NCBI GenBank assembly: GCA_002382045.1
Contig: DFZJ01000121.1
Location: forward strand, 5,443 to 33,661
Direction of reading: 5' to 3'
DNA length: 28,219 bases
From: Syntrophaceae bacterium UBA4059
GTDB taxonomy: Bacteria > Desulfobacterota > Syntrophia > Syntrophales > Smithellaceae
Every line of letters starts with the position of its first letter. Positions within the stretch are counted from its first letter, which is position 1. Position numbers and translations under genes: made by a program. Below, piece after piece: positions 1 to 6,817 of the stretch. Below the pieces are notes generated by a model. The model saw only the letters and a list, made by a program, of their open reading frames with translations, was not told the DNA's origin and did no database searches.

Positions 1-120
1 TCCTTCGCTTGAACCGAAACGTTTTAGCGCAGCCGGCACATATCCGGCAAATGCCGGATGGTTGCTCCAGTCTGACGCAGCAGACTGAATCGTCAACTTA
101 AATACTTAAGGGTGTACCCC
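1..120. repeat. Dispersed ~120-bp palindromic repeat, copy 1
   Basis: This stretch is nearly identical over its full length to 801-920, and related copies lie at 5195-5328, 6696-6790 and 9894-9973. It contains three small inverted repeats: TCCGGC/GCCGGA around a 4-nt loop, CAGTCTG/CAGACTG, and CTTAA/TTAAG, followed by a GGGTGTACCCC end. Copies 1 and 2 flank the parDE-like module as direct repeats. It looks like a non-coding REP or MITE-like element. The window may begin inside the element, so its left border is unknown. Confidence 0.75.
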
Positions 121-151
121 TTTTTTCTCTTCTTCGGTCTGTTTGATTTTC

Positions 152-194
152 TTGACTTAATCATCATTAATCGTTATGATTAATTACGATTAAT
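152..194 (+). promoter_or_regulatory. Promoter and operator of the parDE-like operon
   Basis: TTGACT at 152-157 and TATGAT at 175-180 are separated by 17 bp, a near-consensus sigma70 promoter. A perfect 9-bp inverted repeat, ATTAATCGT (166-174) and ACGATTAAT (186-194), brackets the -10 box with 11 bp between the arms. Ribbon-helix-helix antitoxins usually autorepress by binding such palindromes, so this is the likely operator. That role is inferred; the boxes and the repeat are seen directly. Confidence 0.75.
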
Positions 195-218
195 AAGAAT
201 AATAAATAGGAGATCCTC

Positions 219-479
219 ATGAATACCAAAGTGTTGACTGCGCACGTACCATTGCCATTGGTCGAGAAGATTGACCAGTTGTCCATCCGCCTTGAGCGCT
301 CGCGGGGATGGATAATCAAGCAGGCCTTATCCGCATGGCTGGACCAGGAAGAAGAGCGTCAGCGACTAACACTGGAAGCGCTGGGCGATGTCGATGCCGG
401 ACGCGTCATTGCCCATAAGAATATCCAGGAGTGGGCGGAGAGTCTTGGCACAGAAAATCCGCTGCCGTTGCCACAATGA
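219..479 (+). CDS. Ribbon-helix-helix (CopG/ParD-type) antitoxin
   Basis: The 86-residue protein starts with a short beta-strand segment (TKVLTAHVPLPLVEKI) followed by two helices (residues about 14-45), typical of ribbon-helix-helix DNA-binding antitoxins that neutralise RelE/ParE toxins and autorepress their operon. An AGGAG at 208-212 sits 6 nt before the ATG. Its stop codon overlaps the ATG of the downstream ParE-like toxin (ATGA overlap), so the two are translationally coupled. A palindromic operator overlaps its promoter. The exact antitoxin subfamily is not certain. Confidence 0.85.
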   Translation: MNTKVLTAHVPLPLVEKIDQLSIRLERSRGWIIKQALSAWLDQEEERQRLTLEALGDVDAGRVIAHKNIQEWAESLGTENPLPLPQ

Positions 480-754
480 TGGAACTGAAATGGACAAGTA
501 AGGCGCTTTCCGATCTGGCGCGTCTTTACAATTTTCTGGCACCGGTAAACGCGCTGGCCGCCGCCCGCATCGTTCAGGCGCTTACGACGGCGCCGGGTCG
601 CATCATCGAGAATCCGCGTATCGGAGAGAAATTAGACGAGTTCGCACCGCGTGAAGTTCGACGCATCCTGGTAAATAATTACGAGATACGCTACGAAATC
701 CAGGAATTAAATATCTATGTGCTGCGTATCTGGCATACAAGAGAAGATCGGTAA
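476..754 (+). CDS. ParE/RelE-family toxin
   Basis: The 92-residue protein has the RelE/ParE fold pattern: an N-terminal strand and helix (LKWTSKALSDLARLYNFL), a basic middle with VRRILVNNYEIRYEI, and a C-terminal VLRIWHTRE motif typical of ParE. ParE toxins usually poison DNA gyrase and RelE toxins cleave mRNA; the WHTRE ending and short length favour ParE. ATG codons at 476 and 479 are both possible starts; the one at 476 overlaps the antitoxin stop. A longer frame beginning at 431 would overlap the antitoxin and is unlikely. It ends in TAA. Confidence 0.85.
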   Translation: MMELKWTSKALSDLARLYNFLAPVNALAAARIVQALTTAPGRIIENPRIGEKLDEFAPREVRRILVNNYEIRYEIQELNIYVLRIWHTREDR

Positions 755-800
755 TCGACCGGCAACTTTAGCGATCTATGTTCTATGCTGAAGTCAAACG

Positions 801-920
801 TCCTGCGCTTGAGCTGAAACATTTTGGCGCAACCGGCACATGTCCGGCGAATGCCGGATGGTTGCTCCAGTCTGACGCAGCAGACTGAACCGTCAACTTA
901 AATCCGTAAGGGTGTCCCCA
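801..920. repeat. Dispersed ~120-bp palindromic repeat, copy 2
   Basis: Direct repeat of 1-120 with scattered substitutions. It keeps the TCCGGC-GAAT-GCCGGA hairpin, the CAGTCTG/CAGACTG inverted repeat and the GGGTGTCCCC end. It lies 46 bp after the toxin stop, so the toxin-antitoxin module is bracketed by two same-orientation copies about 800 bp apart. Confidence 0.8.
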
Positions 921-1182
921 TTCTCTTTCGGAGCTTGCGCTACGATTAGGAAGATATTTCGGTCAGGCGCCCCGGTATTGGATTAATTTGCAAAGTCGTT
1001 ATGACATGGATATCGCAGAAGATGCTCTCTCAGCGCAGGTTTCCCGAGAAGTACATCCGCTGAGAATGGCAGGGTAGTTTAAAGGAAGGTCATCTGTAAT
1101 TTATCCGGCTGGTTTTAGCGCCCGTTCCTTGAATAGTAACTTAAAAACTTAAGGGTCCCTTTTCCCTCTTTTCCCTTTTCCC
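921..1182. other. Intergenic stretch with a repeat remnant
   Basis: No coding signal was found. At about 1127-1160 there is a fragment resembling the end of the dispersed repeat (TTGAATAGTAACTTAAAAAC, then TTAAGGGTCCC), suggesting a decayed copy. The rest has no recognised feature. Confidence 0.5.
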
Positions 1183-1410
1183 CTAAGCCGCCAAATAGTG
1201 ACGAATATCAACCAGCGTGCCGGACTGTACCATTTGCTCGGCAGCTTTCAGCAATTCAGATGTAATTTGTTCCGATACGTAATCCTCACCACAGTTTGGA
1301 CATACCTGCGCCGGCACACCTTTGACAATATAAGTAAATTCTCCACGCTCTAAAGTAACCGTTGTTGTTCCGGATACTGTTTCTTCCTGCTTACAAATTA
1401 CACACTTCAT
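1183..1410 (-). CDS. YgiT-type (MqsA-like) zinc-finger antitoxin
   Basis: The 75-residue protein begins MKCVICKQ and has a second pair, VCPNCGEDY, giving two CxxC motifs (residues 3-6 and about 37-40) that would bind one zinc. This matches the YgiT/MqsA N-terminal domain found in many small antitoxins. It lacks the C-terminal helix-turn-helix of full-length MqsA. It is the second gene of a pair: its ATG (1410-1408) overlaps the TGA stop of the upstream DUF4258-like gene. Role as antitoxin is inferred from family and pairing. It ends in TAG. Confidence 0.8.
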   Translation of the reverse strand: MKCVICKQEETVSGTTTVTLERGEFTYIVKGVPAQVCPNCGEDYVSEQITSELLKAAEQMVQSGTLVDIRHYLAA

Positions 1411-1694
1411 ATGGTCCTCCTTTTGAAATTATCCGACCATTTTTCTTTATCAGGTTCATAAACAGTAATAATGATTATCTCATTATCCATCATATTATCC
1501 GCCGCAACAACATGGATGGGCCTTTGGCCAATCCATCCGAGAATCAGCCGACTTGGATACGGCGTGTCATCAGCATATCCTTCGATCGTTTCGCCTTTCA
1601 TTAATATACTTCGCACATCACTTTCACTTATACTTCTCTGGAACATTCTTTGGATCGCATGCGTGCGAAATATTATGTTGGTTGATTCCTTCAA
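1407..1694 (-). CDS. DUF4258-family putative toxin
   Basis: The 95-residue protein carries the DUF4258 pattern: THAIQRMFQRSISESDV near the N-terminus, a central GETIEGYADDTPYPSRLILG segment, RPIHVVAA, and a C-terminal ITVYEPDKEKW motif. Proteins of this family occur next to YgiT-type zinc-finger proteins, as here, and are regarded as RelE-like putative toxins. The pair overlaps by 4 nt, toxin gene first. A GTG or nearby codon could also be the start. It ends in TGA, which matters here because a UGA-reading tRNA lies in the same window. Confidence 0.75.
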   Translation of the reverse strand: MKESTNIIFRTHAIQRMFQRSISESDVRSILMKGETIEGYADDTPYPSRLILGWIGQRPIHVVAADNMMDNEIIIITVYEPDKEKWSDNFKRRTI

Positions 1695-1856
1695 TAGGCC
1701 ATATCTCCATACGCGACAAACAAATGTGCTGCCATGTTCCGAAAATATCCCTGAAAAGTCAAGTAAAATAATCCCTTGGAGGTTAAAGGTTAGAAGCTGT
1801 TATCCTGTGAACCGGTCGGACCCATGTTTTTTTTGCGTAGCGCCCGCCTGCACGAA

Positions 1857-2237
1857 TTATTCTCCAAACGTTTTTTGTCCCCCATCCGACGGGATGGAAA
1901 ACACACGGGTGGCTACGGCAGTGCCTAGCAAATCGAAAAACAGGCTGCTGTATCCGTAAACATCCCGGACGGCCAGGGCAAACACAAGATGAATCAGGTG
2001 AAAATGAAGGCGATGGTCGAAAAACGATTTTAAGACAGGCCAATGATGATGATGCTTGATAAAGTCCAATACCACATAACCGGCAAACACACCCAGCACC
2101 GGATACAGGGGAAACGCCCAGGCGCCTTTGGAAAGAAACACGCCAAACAGCATCATGATGGCCGCCATAATATGGGGAAGGCAATCAATTTTCTGTTTGT
2201 AAAACCAGTACAGGAGCGTCCCAGGTGCCGACGCTAT
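1857..2237 (-). pseudogene. 5'-truncated membrane-protein gene, standard code
   Basis: The frame is open from just after a TAA at about 2240 to a TAA at 1857-1859 but has no good start; the first ATG is at 2168. It encodes at least two hydrophobic segments (around MLFGVFLSKG and PLYPVLGVFAGYVVLDFI), then a histidine-rich stretch and a C-terminal hydrophobic segment. It aligns with residues about 64-171 of the neighbouring recoded membrane protein (2234-2758): LLYW, MLFG, AGYVVL, HRLHFHL and LLGTA match LLYW, MLF-TGA, L-TGA-YLLL, YRIHFFI and LI-TGA-TY. It is GC-rich, uses GGC for glycine and has no internal TGA. It reads as a native homologue that lost its N-terminal part where the AT-rich recoded copy begins. 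Confidence 0.6.
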
Positions 2238-2758
2238 TTAATTTTAAAAATATACACTGCTATGTACGTTCATATTAGATTAAATACGACCATGGTGAAA
2301 GCATAAATATTATTGGAATAAGCAGCATATATTATTGGTGGAATAAAAAAATGAATTCTATAATTGAATAATCAAGCCAAGCAATTGACTTGTAAATCTT
2401 TTCGCACGAAGTTTAACAGTAAATATCACAAAAACATATTTAAAATTTGAAATATTGGAAAATTTCAATGCGTATTTCAATAAAATAAGGCTCAAAATAA
2501 CATAAAGATGGCAGTGATCATGTGACCGTGATTATCAACTTTTAATAAAAACAACCAATATAATAAAAGAGACAAATAGGTCACCAATAATACTTCATCA
2601 TATGAAATAAGAATGAAAGTAATTATTCACGCTACAAATCAAAAGAATATTTTCGCAAAAGGAAAAAAATTCAATCAATGTTCATGATGGGCATCTGTTA
2701 GTTTTTGAGTAAATCAAAAAAGTAGAGCTAACGTCGATAATCACAAAAATTCTGACAT
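2234..2758 (-). CDS. Recoded small membrane protein with 11 in-frame TGA codons
   Basis: From ATG at 2758 to TAG at 2236-2234 the frame has 174 sense positions, no TAA or TAG, and TGA at codons 6, 15, 28, 40, 44, 89, 94, 98, 111, 129 and 163. Only one ordinary glycine codon (GGT, residue 78) is present, although a membrane protein of this size would normally have many. Reading TGA as glycine gives a coherent polytopic protein with about five hydrophobic segments. Codons 89, 111 and 163 align with glycines in the GC-rich homologue next door. The sequence is strongly AT-rich. The start lies 3 nt after the deaminase stop, behind a TAAGG that could serve as ribosome-binding site, so it is the third gene of the fic operon. 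Function unknown. With UGA as stop it would be dead after codon 5. Confidence 0.65.
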
Positions 2759-2761
2759 AAA

Positions 2762-3289
2762 TTACCTTACCGTTCTATGCGAAAAATGACCGCTTTTTTT
2801 AAGTTGCCGCGGATATACCTGTGACATATTTAGGTCAATGGCATCAATCAACTTTTTTTCATAATATTTTCTATATTTAATATATGCATGTGATGGAAAA
2901 TAATTAAGTAATAATTTCAAATACATATTATTTTCATCATTATATTGATTTACAATTATTTCACTATTTTTTAAATCTTTAAGTCCTCATTTGAAAGGAT
3001 CTTCTAAAATAAAATTAATTTCTTTTATTCAAAATTCTAAAAGTGCATTTGTACACATTTTTCAAGGCTCCAGCGTAACATATAAAATTTTGTTCGCTAT
3101 GCTGTGATTTGTTGCTGCCTTAATAAGATTTATTTCAGCATGAGATTTTCTGTTATTTTGCGTATTTCTTTCATTTCTTCCACTAATGATATTTCACGCA
3201 TCGTCAAGCATAATTGCTCAAATTGGGTAATCTCACTTTTCCATTGCCTTCAATGCTTCAGCATAAGCAAGAGCCATATATTTATTCAT
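2762..3289 (-). CDS. Recoded TadA/CMP-type deaminase with 6 in-frame TGA codons
   Basis: Starting at ATG 3289 (overlapping the Fic stop by 8 nt), the 175-codon frame has TGA at 19, 24, 32, 76, 87 and 101 and ends in TAA. With TGA as glycine it starts MNKYMALAYAEALKAMEKGD, followed by the PIG motif, then LDDAGNIISGRN, the catalytic HAE (residues 50-52), TLEP-x-KMC (72-79), LLEFGI and PFKGG. This is the zinc-dependent nucleoside/tRNA-adenosine deaminase fold. TGA 19, 24, 32, 87 and 101 sit where the family has glycine. TGA 76 sits where the first zinc cysteine of PCxxC is expected, which is odd. Residues 103-175 are an unrecognised, lysine- and tyrosine-rich extension. The composition is very AT-rich, unlike the flanking genome. 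Confidence 0.7.
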
Positions 3290-4709
3290 ATTTATTTACC
3301 AAAAATGTTTGCAGAAAATTTTCAAATAAGCGTTCATAATCACCTTGCTGTCTGATTGCCCTAAGTAAGCCCCATGTGGCCTTACTTCAAGCAAAGTCAT
3401 TCAATTTATCAGTGTATAAATAACCACTTTGCAAAAGCAAAATGGCCACATATATTCTGACAATCGTGCCATTGCCGTCATGAAAAGGATGAGTGTGTCA
3501 GACAAAGGACACGAACAGAATAATTTTGATCAGGCTGTGCAGGCTCTTTTCGTTTTCCAGAAAGTTTTGAATGTCCGTCATGGCGGATGCGATATGTTCC
3601 GGTTCCAGATATAAAGAGCCGCTTCTGCCCACCGAATCCTCTTGACGGAATTCCCCGGCGGGATAGCGTTTTACATAGGATTCCCCGAAGTCGTTCGAGA
3701 AAGTTGCTCACCAGAGGCCTTTGGGATAAATTTTTTTATGCAGCGTACAAAAATCGGACAGGGGGATTTTTTCCTTCAAATACATCGTGTAAGCAAAGTC
3801 GGCAATATCGGAGACAACGGTGGAAAACATTTTTTCAATCTCGGCGGTTTTGCGCTTTTTGATTTTGTGCCTTTCGGCTAACCGGGTCTTGTACCTCTGC
3901 ATCCTGGTCGCGACGATGGCGTAAAGGTGCGCCCGGACGTCCTGAGTAGTCAATGGCCGCCGCAGCGCGTCGATCTGATCCAGAATTGGCTTGAGCTTTT
4001 CCTGCAGCGCGTAAACGGTTGCCGGATCAACCTTCACTCAGGGGATGTCATTCATTTTTTCCAGCGGCCCTTTGACAGACGCCGTGCCGCTTCGTTCGCC
4101 ATCCGATGGGGCATGACCGGGCGGCATCAGCCGTTTTTCAATGGCCGCATAGAGCGCTTCGATATTTCATGTGATTTGCGCGGCGTTTGCCGCGTCGCAT
4201 AACGCATCGTGATATTTTTCCCTGAGCAGATGGAAATAAACCGGCTCAAGCCCTTCTTTGAGCAGCAAAAGGTCGCACAGGATACTGCCCGTCAAACCAT
4301 CCGCATCGCTTGCGGGGAAAAACAAATCAAGATCGGAAATAAACCGGTAGATGAAAATCTTTTTTTCCTTTTTCGGCGTCTGGCAGGGGATGCCTTCATT
4401 ATAAAGGCGCACCATATCCCGGATGAGCAGGCCGCCGTCCGGTGCGGCAAACAGATCCATTTGCGCGCCGTTGGGAAAAATGACCTTGTGAAGTCATTCC
4501 ATAAACGACGCCTGTAATATGGGCTGACTGATCAACCCGGCAAAACAGTAGTTGGCTATCTTGAGCAGATGCATACCGCAAAATGGCGTCATTTCGGCCT
4601 GCGCCGGTTGTCCGGCGGCCCTTGCCGACGAAGCCGGGCTTGCTGTTTCAGATGGATAATGTCCTGCCGGTTGGCCATAACGCGCCAGGGCATTTTGTAT
4701 TGTCGCCAT
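3282..4709 (-). CDS. Recoded Fic-domain protein with 6 in-frame TGA codons
   Basis: The 475-codon frame has TGA at 72, 181, 224, 334, 404 and 441, no TAA/TAG, and ends in TAA at 3284-3282. The C-terminal half is a Fic domain: a helix ending LSDFCTLHKKIYP, a flap-like YPAGEFR (about 348-354), and the active-site loop HPFHDGNGT (407-415) with the catalytic His. The usual final Arg of HPFxxGN(G/K)R is Thr here. Fic enzymes transfer AMP or related groups to hydroxyl side chains. The N-terminal half is unrecognised. From about 3480 leftward the DNA turns AT-rich, right at the Fic motif. The start is uncertain: an ATG at 4740, aligned with the start of the other recoded gene, is out of frame by one. 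Codons about 14-43 read better in another frame, so N-terminal frameshifts are possible. Confidence 0.55.
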
Positions 4710-4796
4710 TACTTTTTCTTTACTGCTGCCTTTGGTTCATCCGTTCACGTTGCAACCTCCGCACAACCGGCATCTTTTCTCCGGTCATAGCCATTA

Positions 4797-5075
4797 TTCA
4801 GCGCATTAATGCGGTCCGGCGACGCGGGGCAAAACAACTGACGTGCAAAAACGGAATACCCAAGCGACCCTTTTTTGAAAGACAACCAGTCTAACCCTCG
4901 CCGCCACCCGATAACCGCCATTCAGTCTTCCCTATGGCTGCCTCCTGCCTTGGACCTTAGCCTTCCCGGATTTAGTCGGGTTGCAACTCCGACGCTCCGG
5001 CGGCTTTAATGGTGAATAACCTCCTATGCCCGTTCTTTTGATGCCGTTATTTATTTTATAAACCTTTTACATATT
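4797..5075 (-). promoter_or_regulatory. Conserved ~270-nt leader, copy A (upstream of fic)
   Basis: Reading leftward on the minus strand, this stretch is closely similar to 9421-9690, from GTAAAAGGTTT through CATAGGAGGTTATTCACC and GGGTATTCCGTTT to the gene start region. It can fold: GCC-CCGGA pairs with TCCGG-GGC around an inner GTCGG/CCGAC hairpin, which is changed compatibly in copy B. The reading frame that is open in copy B is broken by TAA here, so RNA structure is conserved better than any protein. It resembles a riboswitch or other 5' leader RNA, but I cannot name a class. Confidence 0.65.
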
Positions 5076-5081
5076 CCGGTC

Positions 5082-5182
5082 GTCATTGCCCAACTTGATT
5101 AGGCAATTGTACCCTTTAGGGTGAATCCAGATTTTCTTTTCCGTGGATTCCCTTGTCTCATTGCCATTCGCAAGGCAATGAC
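5082..5182. repeat. GTCATTGC-type palindromic intergenic repeat
   Basis: The element is bounded by GTCATTGCC (5082-5090) and GGCAATGAC (5174-5182), a perfect 9-bp terminal inverted repeat, with further short inverted segments inside. A related element (9748-9821) occupies the same position upstream of the second recoded gene. Such GTCATTGCGA...TCGCAATGAC elements are common dispersed repeats in many bacterial genomes. No coding potential. Confidence 0.65.
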
Positions 5183-5194
5183 AGACTTTCTGAT

Positions 5195-5328
5195 GGTTCA
5201 GGAGTCTTTCGCTTGAACCGAAACGTTTCGGAGCAACCAACATATGTCCGGCGAATGCCGGATGGTTGCGACTGGGCCGGCCTGTAAAAAAGACTGAACC
5301 GTCAATTTAAATATTTGAGGGTCTCCCC
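5195..5328. repeat. Dispersed ~120-bp palindromic repeat, copy 3
   Basis: It shares with the other copies the TTCGCTTGAACCGAAACGTTT segment and the TCCGGCGAATGCCGGA hairpin, and ends AATTTAAATATTTGAGGGTC then TCCCC. The middle diverges (GCGACTGGGCCGGCC). A GGTTCA/TGAACC inverted repeat marks one end. It lies between the GTCATTGC repeat of leader A and the 3' end of the 403-residue membrane-protein gene. Confidence 0.7.
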
Positions 5329-5380
5329 ATTTCTACATTGCCATACATTGCCATATTGTGGGTTGTCCCCATCGTTGTAC

Positions 5381-6592
5381 TTATGCACCTGCCAAGCTTT
5401 TTCCAGCCCGCTTCACTATTTCATATTGCAGTTCTTCTGCTTTAAGACTTTCGTGATAAAGTTTATTATTTGATTCATTAATTTCTTTCAGATGATTGTT
5501 AATCTCATCTTCTTTATCTTTATCCATATATTTAATTAATGCTTTTTTCCTCTCAAGTATTCTTCTTACTGCCTCTGCTTTTTCAAATGCCAGCCTCATT
5601 TCCTTTGGTTTTTCCTTTAATATTTTAAATGTCCTGTCGGATATATTGGTTTTATCCAGCATATGCTCATTAAATTTTTCCAGTGCCAAACGATATTCTA
5701 TCATCAATTCGCGCAAACGATTGTGCGCTTCTAACACGCTTGATATATGTCCTTGCAAAACAGCGGATAAAGTTAATCCGTATAAAATAACATCAATTTG
5801 TGTTTTTGCATCACTTGTCGTTATCTTATCATTTGCGACTTCTCCATGAATGTCTTCAAGTACTTTCAGCAAATATGTTTGAGGTATTGATATTAAATAT
5901 AGAATTACTAATAATGGCAATAAAGCGCAGATTAATCCGACCTTCAACTCAGGGACTGATAATATGGGTTTTTCATAAAGGATAATTGCGAAGTTGATGA
6001 CTGAAAAAAAACCAGAAGCAAGCCATAATGAAATTATCAAATGCAAAAGATATTTGTAAATAGCTTTAGGATTTATTCTTTCAGGCATTGGTATTTCAGA
6101 TAAAGAAAGTAGAACGAATACCGCGGTTATCAACAGGGTAATTATTACAAAAAAATAGCTGCTAATATACAACATGCTGCCTATGCCCGCTGTTGATGGC
6201 AGATAACTTAGTAAATACAAAATTATGGATGATCTCACAAATAGGATAATCCAGAAACCCATATATGCAGAACTTAATGTTGTAAAACGATTTGTATCCC
6301 GGAGACCTCTTGGATAGAAGAAGCTGGCTATCTTTGTTATGGCAAAACATAGATCGATGCATAAAGAAGAGAAAACAATAATGAATATTACGTTGAGCAA
6401 CGTTATTTTGGATAAACTTTCTGTTTCTATAACAGATAGTAAAAGCCAAATTAATGAAGACACTGCACCTAAAATTGCCCAGGTCGTCCATCCCGGCATG
6501 CTGAGTTCAGCGCGTTTAGAATTAATTTTAAACTCAATAAACTTTAGCAATGCATCCTTTTCGCACGTGGGACTACTGTTATTGTCAGACAT
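5381..6592 (-). CDS. Hypothetical membrane protein with C-terminal coiled coil
   Basis: The 403-residue protein was not recognised. It shows about six hydrophobic segments between residues 35 and 250 (for example WAILGAVSSLIWLLL, VIFIIVFSSLCIDLCF, FFVIITLLITAVFVLL, LIISLWLASGFF and ICALLPLLVILYLISI). A long charged helical tail from about 265 to 400 is rich in Glu, Lys and Arg and probably forms a coiled coil on the cytoplasmic side. A GGAAAGGA ribosome-binding site precedes ATG 6592. It is AT-rich but uses ordinary GGA and GGT glycine codons and has no internal TGA, unlike the recoded genes on either side. It ends in TAA. It sits between two dispersed repeats. Confidence 0.75.
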   Translation of the reverse strand: MSDNNSSPTCEKDALLKFIEFKINSKRAELSMPGWTTWAILGAVSSLIWLLLSVIETESLSKITLLNVIFIIVFSSLCIDLCFAITKIASFFYPRGLRDTNRFTTLSSAYMGFWIILFVRSSIILYLLSYLPSTAGIGSMLYISSYFFVIITLLITAVFVLLSLSEIPMPERINPKAIYKYLLHLIISLWLASGFFSVINFAIILYEKPILSVPELKVGLICALLPLLVILYLISIPQTYLLKVLEDIHGEVANDKITTSDAKTQIDVILYGLTLSAVLQGHISSVLEAHNRLRELMIEYRLALEKFNEHMLDKTNISDRTFKILKEKPKEMRLAFEKAEAVRRILERKKALIKYMDKDKEDEINNHLKEINESNNKLYHESLKAEELQYEIVKRAGKSLAGA

Positions 6593-6695
6593 ATTTTTTC
6601 CTTTCCGGTGTTGTGTTATTTAGACTGCAATTCATAGCCGAACTTTTTTCCGATAAATTGAAGGAGACACACGGTCAGGTGTGAATTGCTCTGCC

Positions 6696-6790
6696 GGTTC
6701 AAGCGTCCTTCTTCGATGCGAAACATTTCGGGATGCACCAGTTTGACGAAGCAGACCAAAACGTTAACTTAAATACTTGAGGCCTCCCCT
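6696..6790. repeat. Dispersed palindromic repeat, diverged copy 4
   Basis: It begins GGTTCAAGCGTCCTTC like copy 5 and ends AACTTAAATACTTGAGGCCT then CCCC like copies 1-3, but the central TCCGGC hairpin is missing. It lies 27 bp beyond the stop codon of the recoded outer-membrane gene, so that gene has a repeat at both ends. Confidence 0.6.
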
Positions 6791-6817
6791 TCTTCCCTTC
6801 CTTCCCTAACTTTTGGG

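Noticed and set aside
1783..2184. A 133-residue minus-strand frame overlapping the membrane-protein fragment
   Set aside because: It is Cys-, Arg- and Ser-rich with no domain, while the overlapping frame aligns with the neighbouring membrane protein.
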